Positions 11,395-24,405 of a stretch of DNA of 38,599 nucleotides are shown in pieces (positions within the stretch are counted from its first letter, which is position 1; each line of letters starts with the position of its first letter). The translations under genes and the position numbers were made by a program. Source of the DNA: Branchiostoma floridae (Eukaryota > Chordata > Leptocardii > Amphioxiformes > Branchiostomatidae); the NCBI RefSeq assembly GCF_000003815.2, contig NC_049995.1, forward strand, positions 6,230,254 through 6,268,852, read 5' to 3'. The notes under the pieces were generated by a model that searched no databases, was not told where the DNA came from, and saw only the letters and a list, made by a program, of their open reading frames with translations.

Positions 11395-12386
11395 GGGATA
11401 TGTGCCAGGTGCAGGTGTAACAATAGGAAATAAAAAGGAAATGGTCAGAGGTCACCAGAAAGGTGTAGTTTGGATTTTACCGTTTACCATAGGTAGATAT
11501 ATAAGAACAATGATGGAATAATTTTGCCAAACGTCAAACCATATCAAACCCACAACACACCATACGCACCATCACAAAACAAAATATTTCAAGCAGGTTT
11601 GAGTTTTCAGACTCTTGTATTACTATTGTGAATAGACGTGCCCAGAGATATGGCCAACATTTAGTAGCTTTATTCTTAGCTGAATGGTGCTTGGTTGTAG
11701 CAAAATACCGGATTCTTGTTAATAGTGATTTTTATCTGCTTATCTACGGTATGCTGGTAATATTGTATATCTCTAGACAGATCTTTAGTTTGAATGGCAA
11801 GACTGCATTCATGAGGCCAAGTCGTATCCATCGGTTAGCCAACGGGTACTGTTTCGGCCAATGAATGCCTTAAGCTTAACTTGAACACTAGTTGTAGAAC
11901 ATTACTGTGATATCGTGCATCGTCACTTCATAAGTTACAACAAGGTTGTAAATTTTTTGTTTGAAAAGTATCATGCTGTCTTTGTGTTGGCCTTTTCCTT
12001 ATTAGCAAATGCTTACCACTCTAGACAAACTTTACAACTATATCTCAAAAGTTCCTCTGCTCTGTCCTCTGTTCTATAAAGCGAAGATGTATTTGTTAAA
12101 TAGATTTGGGGATTCAGATTTTTCTTAGACATGACCGACAACGGATAGAATCTAAATGTGTGACAAGACTTATCCGATTCCTTGAATAAGTTTGTATTGT
12201 ATATCTTAATCCTATCATTGTTCTCGCCTTTCTTTTTGTTTACCGCTCTAAAAATATCATTATTATTTAATTATTAAATTTTAAAGTACAGTTGCTGCAC
12301 TATTTGCCATTTATTATCACTTTAATTCATTTCTATGTGTAGAGGCTTACGAAGGCGAATTGGACTAACCAATACAATAAAGCGGC
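11395..12386 (+). other. Upstream flank of the fusion gene
   Basis: No ORF of note. A T-rich tract and AG ending at 12344 followed by AGGCTTACG could be a splice acceptor, making 12345-12386 5' UTR and implying an upstream non-coding exon. No TATA box or other core promoter was convincingly identified. Confidence 0.35.
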
Positions 12387-15300
12387 ATGGCTGAGACTTT
12401 GAGGACACTGGTGAATGGCGCTGAGTGTGAAGTTCAGGACTGTAAGTAAAATCATGAATATATAATACATATATTATATATTGTACACTGGATTCCTAAA
12501 CTGGCTGTAGATCACAGTTATTGGGTTATTATTGGGTGGGCCGACGACTCTCTCTTTGCAGCCAGGAGCTGAATTACGAGGAACATACGATTTTGGGGTT
12601 AAATCGTGTAAAGTACCTTTCCAAAGAAAACACCATCGGGGCATAGGAGGGATCTCTAGGTTCTGGGCCTCTAGGTTCCGGGCCAAACACTCTGATAATT
12701 TCGCCTCGCCGTGATACAGTTGTACATTGGTTCTGTTCACTCCTAAGGATGATCGATAAAACTGTTTGTAATCAAGTTTATTTGATTGCACAACATCTGT
12801 TCATTACACTGTATCACATCGTCTTTTAAATCCGAGGTCGTTCTCATCATCTATACGATCATCTATTTTGTAAGTCATTATCGTCATCGTTGTTGCCATT
12901 TTCATTTTCTCTCATTTAAGACTAAATACCTGAAAAATTTCAAAAAAAATTCATAAAACATTTTTTCACTAGTAAGAGAAATCAAGATTGTGTCTATTAG
13001 TGAAATAATGTGATAGCACCCCTCTATCAGATCAGTTCACTAGTAAGAAGGAAGAGAATGTGTCTATTAGTGAATAAATGTGATAGCACCCAACTATCAC
13101 ATCATGTCACCAGTAAAAGATTTAGAAACCGGTCTAAATATGTATACTAGAGAAAACGTGATAACAAATATCACATTAATTCACTAGTATATGGACAATT
13201 ATTGAAATAAGCGTTCGAAAAATCGTGCACGACGTTTCCTGTCATATTACGTCCTAAAATATCATTGATGGCTAAATAAACGTGTTAAATAATGAAGTCT
13301 AGCACTTTGGATGACTAGAAATGAAGCCTTAATTCACTATATGAATGCTGTAAACACGTTTTCTGGAATTGTTGAAAAATGCAGTGAAAATGATGAGAAC
13401 CTTTTTTGAAGCTCTGCTTAAGGATGGCAACGAAGTGAAGTTGACACACGTGGAGGACGTGCCTGTATCGGCTGAAGTGTATTGGTCCGCCTTCCGAGAC
13501 TTCATTGAACTGCAGCTGAATTGGAAGCGGCACGAGAACCTGAAGGTTCTAAAAGGTATCATAAGATGTATTCAGAATCATAAATTGATCAAACATTCCT
13601 TGGATTCACAAATGCAGATGTAAATATTTGTAACTGGACTTGTGCCGATTTATCTCATGCCTTTAACAGAATGGTTTAACACATTAGTAAAAACATTATT
13701 ATCATCATGAAACGCAATTCAATTAGGAAAATGAAGTTTTAAAGAATAATACAACAGGAACAGCAACAGATATTTTCTACCCTGTTAATACAATGTATAG
13801 ATTTAGAGCTGTATTTCAACAAAGATTTGGAAGTTTGATTGGAATTTAGTGTATGTAGTATCTAAATGGCCTCCTCAACACAACTTGCTAGTCACAGCAT
13901 ATGTCCTCTGTGAATACAATACATCCAATGCTAAAAGAACCACATATCTTAAAGAACTCACATAATGACACAGCCCAACTTTTTTTCAACACTCATGAAT
14001 GGGCAGAAATAATTTTTTCTCTTAAAATCACAGAACCAAAAATTGTGGAAAAGTGCGTCTATTGGGGCTTTATCTGTTAAAGAAAAAGAAATCAATCCCA
14101 ATCGCCCCTTGTCTTGATATAGCCCACCCTAGTAGTCGATTAGATCTTCTTACAATAAATGTAATGCTGTCCACCGTCCGGGATCCTTTGTCACATTTGT
14201 GGCCCCTATGTTTCCACTTACAATTGTTCGGCAAATGAACTTTCAATCGTCTGTTGTTTCAGGCAATGGTGGAATTGGGACTGAAATATCCTTCTACTAC
14301 AATCTGCTGGACATAAAAGACGGGCAGCGGACCCAGAAGCTTAGAGAGAAGAATGACTCTACTAAGACCTGGAGTGTGGAGGAAGTCGGGCCGAACAACT
14401 TCTACACGAGCTATCTCATGACCATAAAGGCAGGCCAACATGTATTTGTTTTATATATTACTAATGGCTCCTGAATTCATATTAGGATCTTCATTGCTTG
14501 TGTGAAAACTTTTTCTCTGACGCGGACATACTATCGACTACTTCAGATGGTAATCATTGAAGGACATATGGATAGGCACACACACACACGCACACACACA
14601 TTTACAAGCACACACACACACACACAAACACACACGCACATGCACACACACATCACACACACACATATTACATACACGCGCGCACACGTACACACACACT
14701 ACACACAGCACACACATAAACATAAACACGCATCACACACATGACACACACACACAGACACACACATAAACACGCACAGACACACACGAACACACACACG
14801 AACACACAAACACATACCTAATGGCTAAAATATACCTTCTTAGCGAAGCAAACAAATGTTTTTCAGTGTAGTTGGCCCAGCACCAAGTATTGTAAGAGTC
14901 AATTGAGACATAGCTGGATTAAGATTTTAGGTTTTGCTTAAAGTCTTAGATATCTTCCACATCTTCCAGGTTGAAGAAGGCGAGGCTGCCCAGGCCAAGG
15001 TGACCATCTCTGTCTGTATGGTATACGCAATGAAGAACGTGGAAGAACGTCGTCAGGACATTGTCTACCACAAGGTGGAAAAATCTTTCTTGATAGCTAA
15101 AACATCTCAGGCATTAGGCTAACGTCACATTTCCACAAAAGGGCCAGGCCAGACAGCTTTCGAGAATGACAAGTATGATATAAAACACACACTCACAAAG
15201 GAGCAAAAATAATTCAACAGCATGCTTTGTGCATATTTATTGGCATAAACTTTGATTTTTCGTTTCCGCAAATGCCTGGTCGGGTCCTGGGTTAGAAATG

Positions 15301-15735
15301 TGACGTAGGCCTTAATTAAAACTTGCTATGCACGTTATTGCCTCCTTAGCTGATATTGTTTTCGAGTAAAGAACATCCTCTTGTGTGTCAACTTAAAATA
15401 TAAAAGATTTGAACGTAAAGGTGTTGATAGTTTCAAATTGATTCAGTTCGTTTTTAAAAAGCGACCATTAAGGTGATATTGAATCTTGACAAACAATAAA
15501 TGGTTTTATGAATGGAGTTTAATACACACCTCCTCCAAGTCTTTTAATAATTCGACTTCGGTTGTATCCTAGGTTTACTTGCTCGGAGCACGAATCAGAG
15601 ACATTCTAAACTTCGTGGTGCGTGAAAACCTTGACGGAAATCACCGGTTTGAGATGGAAGTGGCATGTTCCCGCAGGAAGCTGTGGGGAGTGGTGGGGAA
15701 CTTCCACAACGTCTCCTGGGTCATGGACACCACCA
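12387..15735 (+). CDS. Exons 1-5: N-terminal SRPBCC-like domain 1 (about residues 36-180)
   Basis: This block encodes residues 1-224. After a short helical-looking leader, a beta strand ([11 protein letters not shown]) leads into [12 protein letters not shown], the usual opening of SRPBCC/polyketide-cyclase folds (strand, then helix with Trp52 and a DF turn). Later come [15 protein letters not shown] and [11 protein letters not shown], which read as antiparallel strands, and a long closing helix around [10 protein letters not shown]. The Gly-rich GNGGIG segment recalls the loop after the first strands of Bet v 1-like proteins. SRPBCC proteins bind hydrophobic ligands in a deep cavity and some are cyclases. 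The identification is by pattern only and is less secure than for domains 2 and 3. Exon junctions are phase 1, 1, 0, 0, 1. Confidence 0.6.
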
Positions 15736-16421
15736 GTAAGTTTTTTTTCAATGTGTAGTTTGTGCTAGTTAAGATTATATATTACCCTAAACGCATGAAG
15801 TTGTGTTTATGTGGTTTAAACTCCATTAGGAAGCCCCACTGATGATCTCAAGCTTCAAACTGGTCAAAGGTTGTTTGTATTTGAAGAAATTAGCTGGTCA
15901 TTTTAGGATTAGCCTGACACCGGGGCGGAGCGACACAGTTTCGGGCTTGGAGTTGTAGTTGTCCGGCCGTACGCTAGCAGCGCGACAGCACCTTTTGGGG
16001 CTCGAAACTAACTACGGGTCGTAATTGCCACAAAATGAGACCAGGTGTCTAGATGCTATTGATAATGTTCCTACATAATCATTGTTTGCTTGAAACTGTC
16101 ATTCAATTCTAGAATATATATCTGCATTGTTCAAAAATATTAGCAATAATTTGCAGGGTGTATCGTACCCACCCAATGTATTTGTTTACAGTACATCTGT
16201 GTATTCTCGGTTCATCTTCTGTTTCCTGTCCTTTATTAGATGCTGATGTCACCGGACTCCGCCGGCTCATGTGCTTCAACAACGACCGCACTCTGGAGGT
16301 CCGCCTGGCTTGGGTTGACGACGATGATTACTTGTTCGTGTATGAAGGAGACGTGCACTGCAAGTACTACAGGGGCAGGGTAAGGGTTTATTGCCTCCAT
16401 GGAAATTGTAGGTATTGTTTT

Positions 16422-16483
<62 letters not shown>

Positions 16484-19400
16484 TGTGTGGGGGGGGGGGG
16501 TATGTCTATGTGTTTGTCTGTGTGTGTGTATATCTGTGTGTGTGCATGTCTGTGTATGTGTGTGGTGCCCATTACTTGCATAACATACCCTGATCTGCTA
16601 ATCATAAAACGTCTCACTGTTCTAATTTTTTCAAAGGAATTGAATGTTTAACTCTATATATCACTGCAGCTGCAGCTGTTTGCTGTCAACCCACACAAGG
16701 TGAAGGTAGTCTACGACTGCACTTTTCTTCCAGTGAATGACGAACCGATGGAAGAGTTCAAGAAGTGGTTCATTCCAGCCATCAAGACACGCTTTGAATG
16801 GATTCAGGTATGGCATGTCGACATAAAACCTGTATTTGTGATTTTGCTTCTTTTTGACATACAGTATACGTCGTACCCAATCGCAAACCCAAACGCAACT
16901 CCAACAATAACAACTAAAATGCAGAATCAAATTATGCAGGTGATACGAGGGCTAACGGCAACGTTAGAGCAGATTTTATTTGCGTATTGCAGCTTCGCAG
17001 CATATCGAAACAAAGCGTGTATAAATATGATGTGAATCACATATCATATGCTTCCGTATCCATCACAGTCATAGACTTGTACAAAACATCACTCCAAAAC
17101 ATTCATCAACATTAAAGCAAGCAGTATTTTTCTGGAAGTACTTTCATTTTGGAGACACTGTTGAGAATGCCTGATCATGAGCTGTTTAGGGATGCGAGAG
17201 GATTTCAGCTGACGAGATTTTTAACTTGCACAGACATTTTTACTCTGTGACTGGAGGGTAACCTCTAGCGACAAAGTCTTATGAACAGTTTATGCGTTGA
17301 GTGTTCGCACATATATCTCTATGTTCCATTTGCCGCAATTGTATGTTGTTTGGCATGTCGCCTGTACTCCGTTGAGAAATGATGCACGTTCCTTTTTTTC
17401 GCGGTAGCTGTTTTTATGATGGATGTCATAATTTCAGTTTTCACGCCTACGTCGTCCGGTATAGTGGCCCAGGCCTTCCTTATGATCGCGCATTAAGTCT
17501 TGTGGTAATTGGATATCGTCAAGCAGATGTTGTTCTCGTCGGAATATACCATCTCGTTTTGGCTTTGTGTTTCTAGTATTGAGGTTGGTTTCACATAGCA
17601 TACTGTTTACATTTTGCGCGGTTGAGAGTCATATGCATTTTATGGTTAGAACGTGTTTGATCCTTGTGATCTTTTTTTCGCGGAAGTTGTTTTCATTATC
17701 GATGTAATAATTTCAGAGATCGCCCCTATTTCCCTGGTATTGTGGAACAGCTGGCCTATAGGCCATGGGGTTTGCTAATTACTTATCTCTAAGCAGATAT
17801 CCACAGCTGTCACTGCCCCACTTTTTACAATGGTGTGCGTCTCAGGTATCCATAGTGAAGCTATGTGGTTGTTTTCATTTGGTGTCGTTCGATTGTATGT
17901 TAGCTTTTAAGTAGGTTTTTGGTATAAGTCGATGTGATGTGTTCTGCATGCGATATAAACACCAAGTTATACACCACAAAACACATCACAACCGACATAA
18001 ACCATAATTAGGTCACAGAGTATGTTACCTACGGTCACTTGTTATAGTTGAATGCGGTCATGTTTTCTCTACCGATTAAAAAAAAAGGAAAAGTTTCGTG
18101 ACTCTAAGTCGGCGGCAGAAAGGATGACGACCATAGTTCATAACACGACTGCCACACAGGAGACCACATCTGCAAAGAGAGTGGAGGTCACGTCTGGTTA
18201 CCCGGAAGGATATCTAAGAACAAGAAGACGTGTACATCCGCGTAAGAAGCGCCCCAATCGCGGATTGCAGTCATCGGAGCCCACTGCTCCGAAAGCAAAG
18301 AAAGGGAAACATGCAAATTTCAGGGGTTACAAGAGGGGATATGGGGCAATGGCACAGCTGGTAAGTTAGGGAAGTTCAAAAACAATACCTTAATTTTTCA
18401 TGTAGGTAACAAGACAACGTCACTAAATCTGCTTTTGTTATGATAGTGAAATAACAGCGAAGTACAAAAGAACAACATAATGAATATCTATTTTTTTTTC
18501 GTTCAGGAGACGTCATACAATATTGCGATTTATGTTGTCGAATCTTTTATCCCTGATAAAGGAGAAGTTTGGAGAGTCGAGGCTTAAGCTTGCAGCAGAG
18601 GGGACTGCTGCCGAACCTGATGAACCAGCAACCTTGGAGACTACATCTGACGACTTGAGTGATGAATATGATGGACCATCAGTGGAATCTGTAGTCGGCG
18701 AGGGAAGTGCACAAGTTACACAACAGAGAAGCCTAGGTTTCAGGAGTGGGCTTCGGGCAATGGCAAAGGTGAGTTTCTTAAGTTACGTCCCTGTAATACC
18801 ACATACGTATATACGGGTGCGTGATCCAAAATATGCTGATCAATGCTTCCACACGTCTTCACTGCATGCAAACCAGCTGAAAACCATACACGTATCAATT
18901 TACATGTTGTCAAGAATACATCTGTTGTGCGGATGAATATATTGCAAAGCGTCCACCATGACCATCACAGTGCCTATTTTTCAACGTAACCTGGAAATGG
19001 TTAACCTGTTCCAAATATGCTATCAAAATAAACAACAAGGAACGATGCTAATCATCAGTGATGTTCTACATTGATCACGCTATGATCTATTTTTTTAAGG
19101 GAGCCATGGCACGGGTGTGGCCCCTGCCATCGCTGGGTGCTGCTCCAACAGGACCACCCAAGTTTACCAAGGGCGAGCACACAACTACCGCCAGTGGGAA
19201 CGTCATGGGACCCGTAGAGGAAGTTTGGGGCGTCTTCAGGCCATTTGGACAGGTTTGTTACCATGGTGTTATTGCATCAGCATGTAGATGTTAGCGTAAA
19301 CGCGGTCTACAACATTGGACCAAAGCCAAACCAGTCATTCAATACTCCAAGTATCATTTTGCACCTTTTGACATCCTGCCTGCCAACGCACATGTAGATA

Positions 19401-22400
19401 AAGAAACACACCAAATTACTGCAGTACATTAATTTTCTCCGATGTAATTAACAATACACTTGAACGAAATGGATTATAGTTGAACTAAACTGACTGGCAC
19501 ATTTACCGTTTCGTGTACGCATGCGCAGCGACAAGAACTGTTGTATTATTGCAAAGGTGACCTTCTCTGAGACATAAACAAATCACGTAAAAAACTGTTT
19601 TTAAGTCAGGGGCCTTCACCTTTCACATATTAACCACCATTCACGTTGCCACCAAAGGAAGACTGTGCTTGCAACTGGGTTTGATGAAAGAGCTGGGCTG
19701 TCTACCTGGGCTGTCTACCTGGGCTGTCTATCTGTCCTGGCTATCACGTCAGGCTACTCAGATCCCCCATTCATAGCCCCATAATATGGCACTCAGCCAA
19801 AAGAGCTGATTGACAGGCATAGTAATCGCAATGTCAAACCCTGCCAGTACGTGACCTGAGGTTGGGCTGGGCCCTTCGGGAATGTGTCTGGGATGAGAAG
19901 AATGGGTTTGCCAGCAACAGAAATTTGTTTCTTTATTGAATTTCCACCTTATAGAACAGAAACTATATCAGCTCGTGCAACAAGAAGGACGACTCGACGA
20001 GCATAAATCACTGTAAAGCTAAACTTGTACTGACCAGGGGGGGGGGGGGGGGGGTAATTACATGTATCTCCTTGTTATCTATACAAGTAAGCCTTTTTGA
20101 GGCTGTGGATTGTTATCCACTGTACAATTTTTGTGTTCAGGACAGAGCCCAATCCTCTCCTTCCGCTGCCAATAATCTCTCCAACCCCTTTGTACAATTG
20201 GATGGAGTGGGGATAGTATTGTAAATAGCACAGATTTTGTGACATGTCAAAGGATTTGAACCCAGAACCTCTGTTTTTTAGGTCAAACTCCCTAAAGCAT
20301 TTACCCAACACAGTACTGGTACTTGTGTTCCTGACGCTGCAAGGAAGGCCTCCCAGACTCATTCTCGAAGGGCCCAGCCAGTGGTGGACAGGACAACCTC
20401 GGGTCACTGGGTTGGAGATTAGCAATTACTATGCCTGTCAATCAGCTCTTTTGGCTGACTGCCATATGATGGGGCTATGAATGGGGGGATCTGAGTAGCC
20501 TGACGTGATAGCCAGGACAGGTAGACAGCCCAGGTAGACAGCCCAGCTCTTTCATCAAACCCCTTGTAGCTTATGGGAAAAAAACTAATGCCAGTACGTA
20601 GCTTCGAATTCTTTCACCATTTTATCATCACCGATATTTAATGGTCTCTCGGCCAGCTTTACTTAAAAACGTTTCTTGATTCATGTAATTTCTTAGGACT
20701 GCATGGAGTACTGGAAAATCTATGACAGCATGGAGATTGAGGAACCCGGAAATGACGTACAAGGCTGTATCCGGGCATTTGTCACATCCAAAACAAAGTC
20801 GAAGATCAGGGAGAAGCTGGAATGGCGAGACGACGAGAACCACGTTGAGGTAGGTTTTACATTTGGCTGATGACAATTAGGATAAAAAAACCTATGGTCG
20901 TGAGGTCATGTTGCGTAACTGCAGGTTGTTTGGCCCAGAAGCCAGACATCTAGGGTTCAAATCCTGTCATTCTACGGATCTTGTGCTCTGGGAAAAAGCA
21001 CTTTACATGGCTTTCCTCACTTCACCTGCACCCAAATTGTAAAAATGGATAGCCGACTTTGGTTGGAGAGGTAAAAGACGATGGGAGGAGAGAGATGGGC
21101 TCTGCCTCCCAATACTGTGCCCTGGACACAGTCTATCACACTGTTCCTGGGCGACTGGAGTAGTGGGTTGGCTATAGGACTACATTTTTTAATAGTGTTC
21201 ATGTAACAAACTGTAACGTATTCCTAGCAAGAAATTCTTCATGTGTCTCAATTTCATCCTTTCAGATCTACAGTCTCTTGTCCATGGATCCGGCTCCGCC
21301 AGTTGAAATGACCAACGTGTATACCACAGTGACTATGACTTCAGGTAAGTTATTACAACACTGGATGGGTTGAAATTCGGCACAAAGATAAAGGCACATA
21401 TATTTGTGATATTCAAAATCTTCACTTGTGTTCAGATTTTTGTGAGTGACTGAGTTGGTTCCCAGATGAGCACACTTCCGAGCACGCATGCTCGACGGCA
21501 GGAATTGAGGGTTATATGTAAAAAGGTAAGGCTCCTGAGACACAAAACTCACATTTGTTGTGCAAATCTAGACAATGATCGAGACAAGAACTGTTTACAA
21601 GTCAGGTGCCTTCACCTTCGACATATTACCCACAATTCATGTCACTGCTAATGCGTACTCGGAAGTGTAAAAAAGCTTATTTCATTTCTTGATTTCTAAT
21701 TTTTTTTCAGAATTTGGTTTATCAAGTGTTTGTTATTCTAAATTTCAGTTGGGGAAAAGGAGACAGAAGTCAAGTTTGAGTGCACATTTGACGCGAGCTT
21801 GCCGATGGCCGTACCAGGTATCCAAGACAACCAGAAGGGCGCCTACATGGCATGCATCAACGGACTCCAGCAGCTCTTCCACTCCGAGGTCGGGACGCTA
21901 GAGGTCGTTGTTAAGAGTGCGAAGGATTTGGCTGTCTCTGGTGATAGCTGTGAGTACATGCAATACGTAACTATTGTGGGAAAGGCGAAGGAAGGTGAAG
22001 CATGTATTAAACGTATGCATGTAGCTAGTATCTATATGTATTTATAATTATGTAGCCGGTATATCAGCTCTTCGTACACCGACCTTAACACCGCGGCAGC
22101 TGGTAATTTTACACTGAGCGACTCAATGTCACACCTAACCTTTGTACACCTGACTGTTAATGCAAGAAGAATGCTCCCTCTGTACTTGATAGCAACGAAT
22201 TCCACTTTACGTTAGTTCTAAAAAGGGATATATGAACATTTGAACACATCAATCCTTGGTTAAAAACGTTGGTACCTTATGGTATGACTATTTCTTGTTG
22301 TTGAATCTTGTCTGAGGTGGCATTGGAAAATTAGTAGTCGGTACATCTACCGGTGATTCTGTACATGTCTAACAATAAGTCTTTTTTTTCAATAGATAAA

Positions 22401-24372
22401 GTTGACCCATACGTTATGCTCGTTGCTAACGATGGAAAGCCTGTTAACACCAAAGTGTGCCGTGGTACACAAAATCCCATTTGGGATGAAAAGTTTCCCC
22501 TGTCCCTGACGTCACGTACCAGGAACGTCGTGTTTACTGTCATGTAAGTGCTATCTTATAACGTAACCCAGGTACGTAGAGCTATAGATCATAACTTGAT
22601 TCCAAGAGTAAAAAAAAACGTGTTGCGCAAGTTTACCTTTTACCGCGGAGTATATACGATTGGTACCCTATATCCATTGTTTTAGAAAACGGGGCATTTA
22701 AAGATTGAATCAAGTCGATGGTCTCTGGTTTCAAATTGAAAATAATTCAATTTGAAACCACCGGCCGTCGACTTGCTATCCTTAAACACCCTGTTTTTTT
22801 AAACAATGGATAGATATAGGTTACCCAGCAGGTAAAGGTGAACTATTGTTGCAAAGTCTGATATATTCAGCGCTGGACTCTTTTCTTTATTGGCTAGAAG
22901 ATTTGACAGTGATGCTTTCTGTTCACAGACAAAAGACATTGAAACCAATTCAGTGCATAACCAGCATCTTTAATTGATATAGCATTGTTTAATAATGTGT
23001 ATAATTCCGTTCATTGATTTTCATATAAATGAATTGAAATTGATTTATATATAGTATACTTCCAAACGAAAGTTGTTTTATTTTCTATAGGGATTACAGT
23101 AAGTCCAAGGACATCGGTAAATCTGTCGTGAATATTGAGGAGTTGGCGTCCGGTAAAGAGAAGAACATGTCTCTGAAACTGCAAGGTGGTGGCACACTGA
23201 CTGTCCGCCTTTACCTGAAGATGCACCAGAAACCCCAGCAACTTGAAGAGGGAGAGAAAGTCATCCCCGGTATCATGCTGCCATTCATCGCACCGGTCTT
23301 CCAGAGTGAGCTGGATACAATCAGGAACGAGTTCACCCATCTTATCATGTCATTCCTTGGACCGGGTAAGCTGAATGTAGTCTGTATTTCTCAATCATGC
23401 GGAATGATCACTCTTCATTCTTAGGCCTTGGAATGTGTCTTGTTATATTAGCTTCTTACACCGAAGCCTCTATGTGTAGTGTCTGAGTTAAGGCCTAGAA
23501 AAATGTCCCGTTTTCCGTTACGCCAACGACCCTAGCAAAAAAACTGCCGCCCATAGACCTTGTTTTGGTCGGCCACTGTAAAAACTTGGCACGAATTATT
23601 TCATCTGACACCTACTAGGTCACTAACATCAAAACAGACCGCCTGTATTTTGCAACAGTTGACAGTTGTAAGAATGTGTAGTCAACAATTTACTCATTTG
23701 TTTATTTCATTAACAGACTTGTGCTTGTGTATCAACATAGCTACAACTACAACGTATGGATATTATGACGTTTGAAAATATCAGTTCCTGATGTTTTTAA
23801 CTTTTACGTTGCTAGTCTGTACTTGGTCGTTGACTTTGGTCTAATTCTAAAATAGATACTTACCGAACCTAACTTTTTGCAGCACTGTAACCTAAAACAC
23901 AACAGGCAAGGCATACGCTAAAGGCTAATAATCCGTAACGAACATGCAGAACGGAAAAGCAATGAATACTTTGTTCATAGCTATTTTCAATTCTATCAGG
24001 ACAAAAGTATGGCCTCATACGCACCACCCGCCTCCGGACTCACCCCGAAGTTCCACTAGAGGAGATGCCGGCTGCCTGCCTTCCCTTGCCGACAGAGGAG
24101 TGGTTCTCTGCAAAGAAACATGGCCGGCTCATGGAGCGCCTCGCAGAGTTCATTGGCTCTCAGGTAACTATACAGCACAATATAGCACAAACACAGGGAT
24201 ATTATCGACTCACACACTCACAAACACAAACACGCGCACACACACAACACTCACACACAAACACACATGCACACAAACACACATACACACACACACAAAC
24301 ACGCACACACACACACACACAAACACGCACACACACACACACACAAATAGACACAAACACACACACACGCAA

Positions 24373-24405
<33 letters not shown>

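Noticed and set aside
16700-17035. Read-through of exon 7 into intron 7 as a separate protein
   Set aside because: A good donor (CAG/GTATGG) follows exon 7 and the extension has no domain features.
18507-18561. Longer exon 9 starting at the AG of GTTCAG (18506)
   Set aside because: Its phase does not fit exon 7 or 8, and the phase-0 reading stops soon after; the duplicated acceptor at 18561 is consistent with exon 8.
12387-19252. Catalase-like allene oxide synthase domain, as in the coral fusion
   Set aside because: None of the expected heme-protein motifs are present; the sequence fits SRPBCC folds instead.
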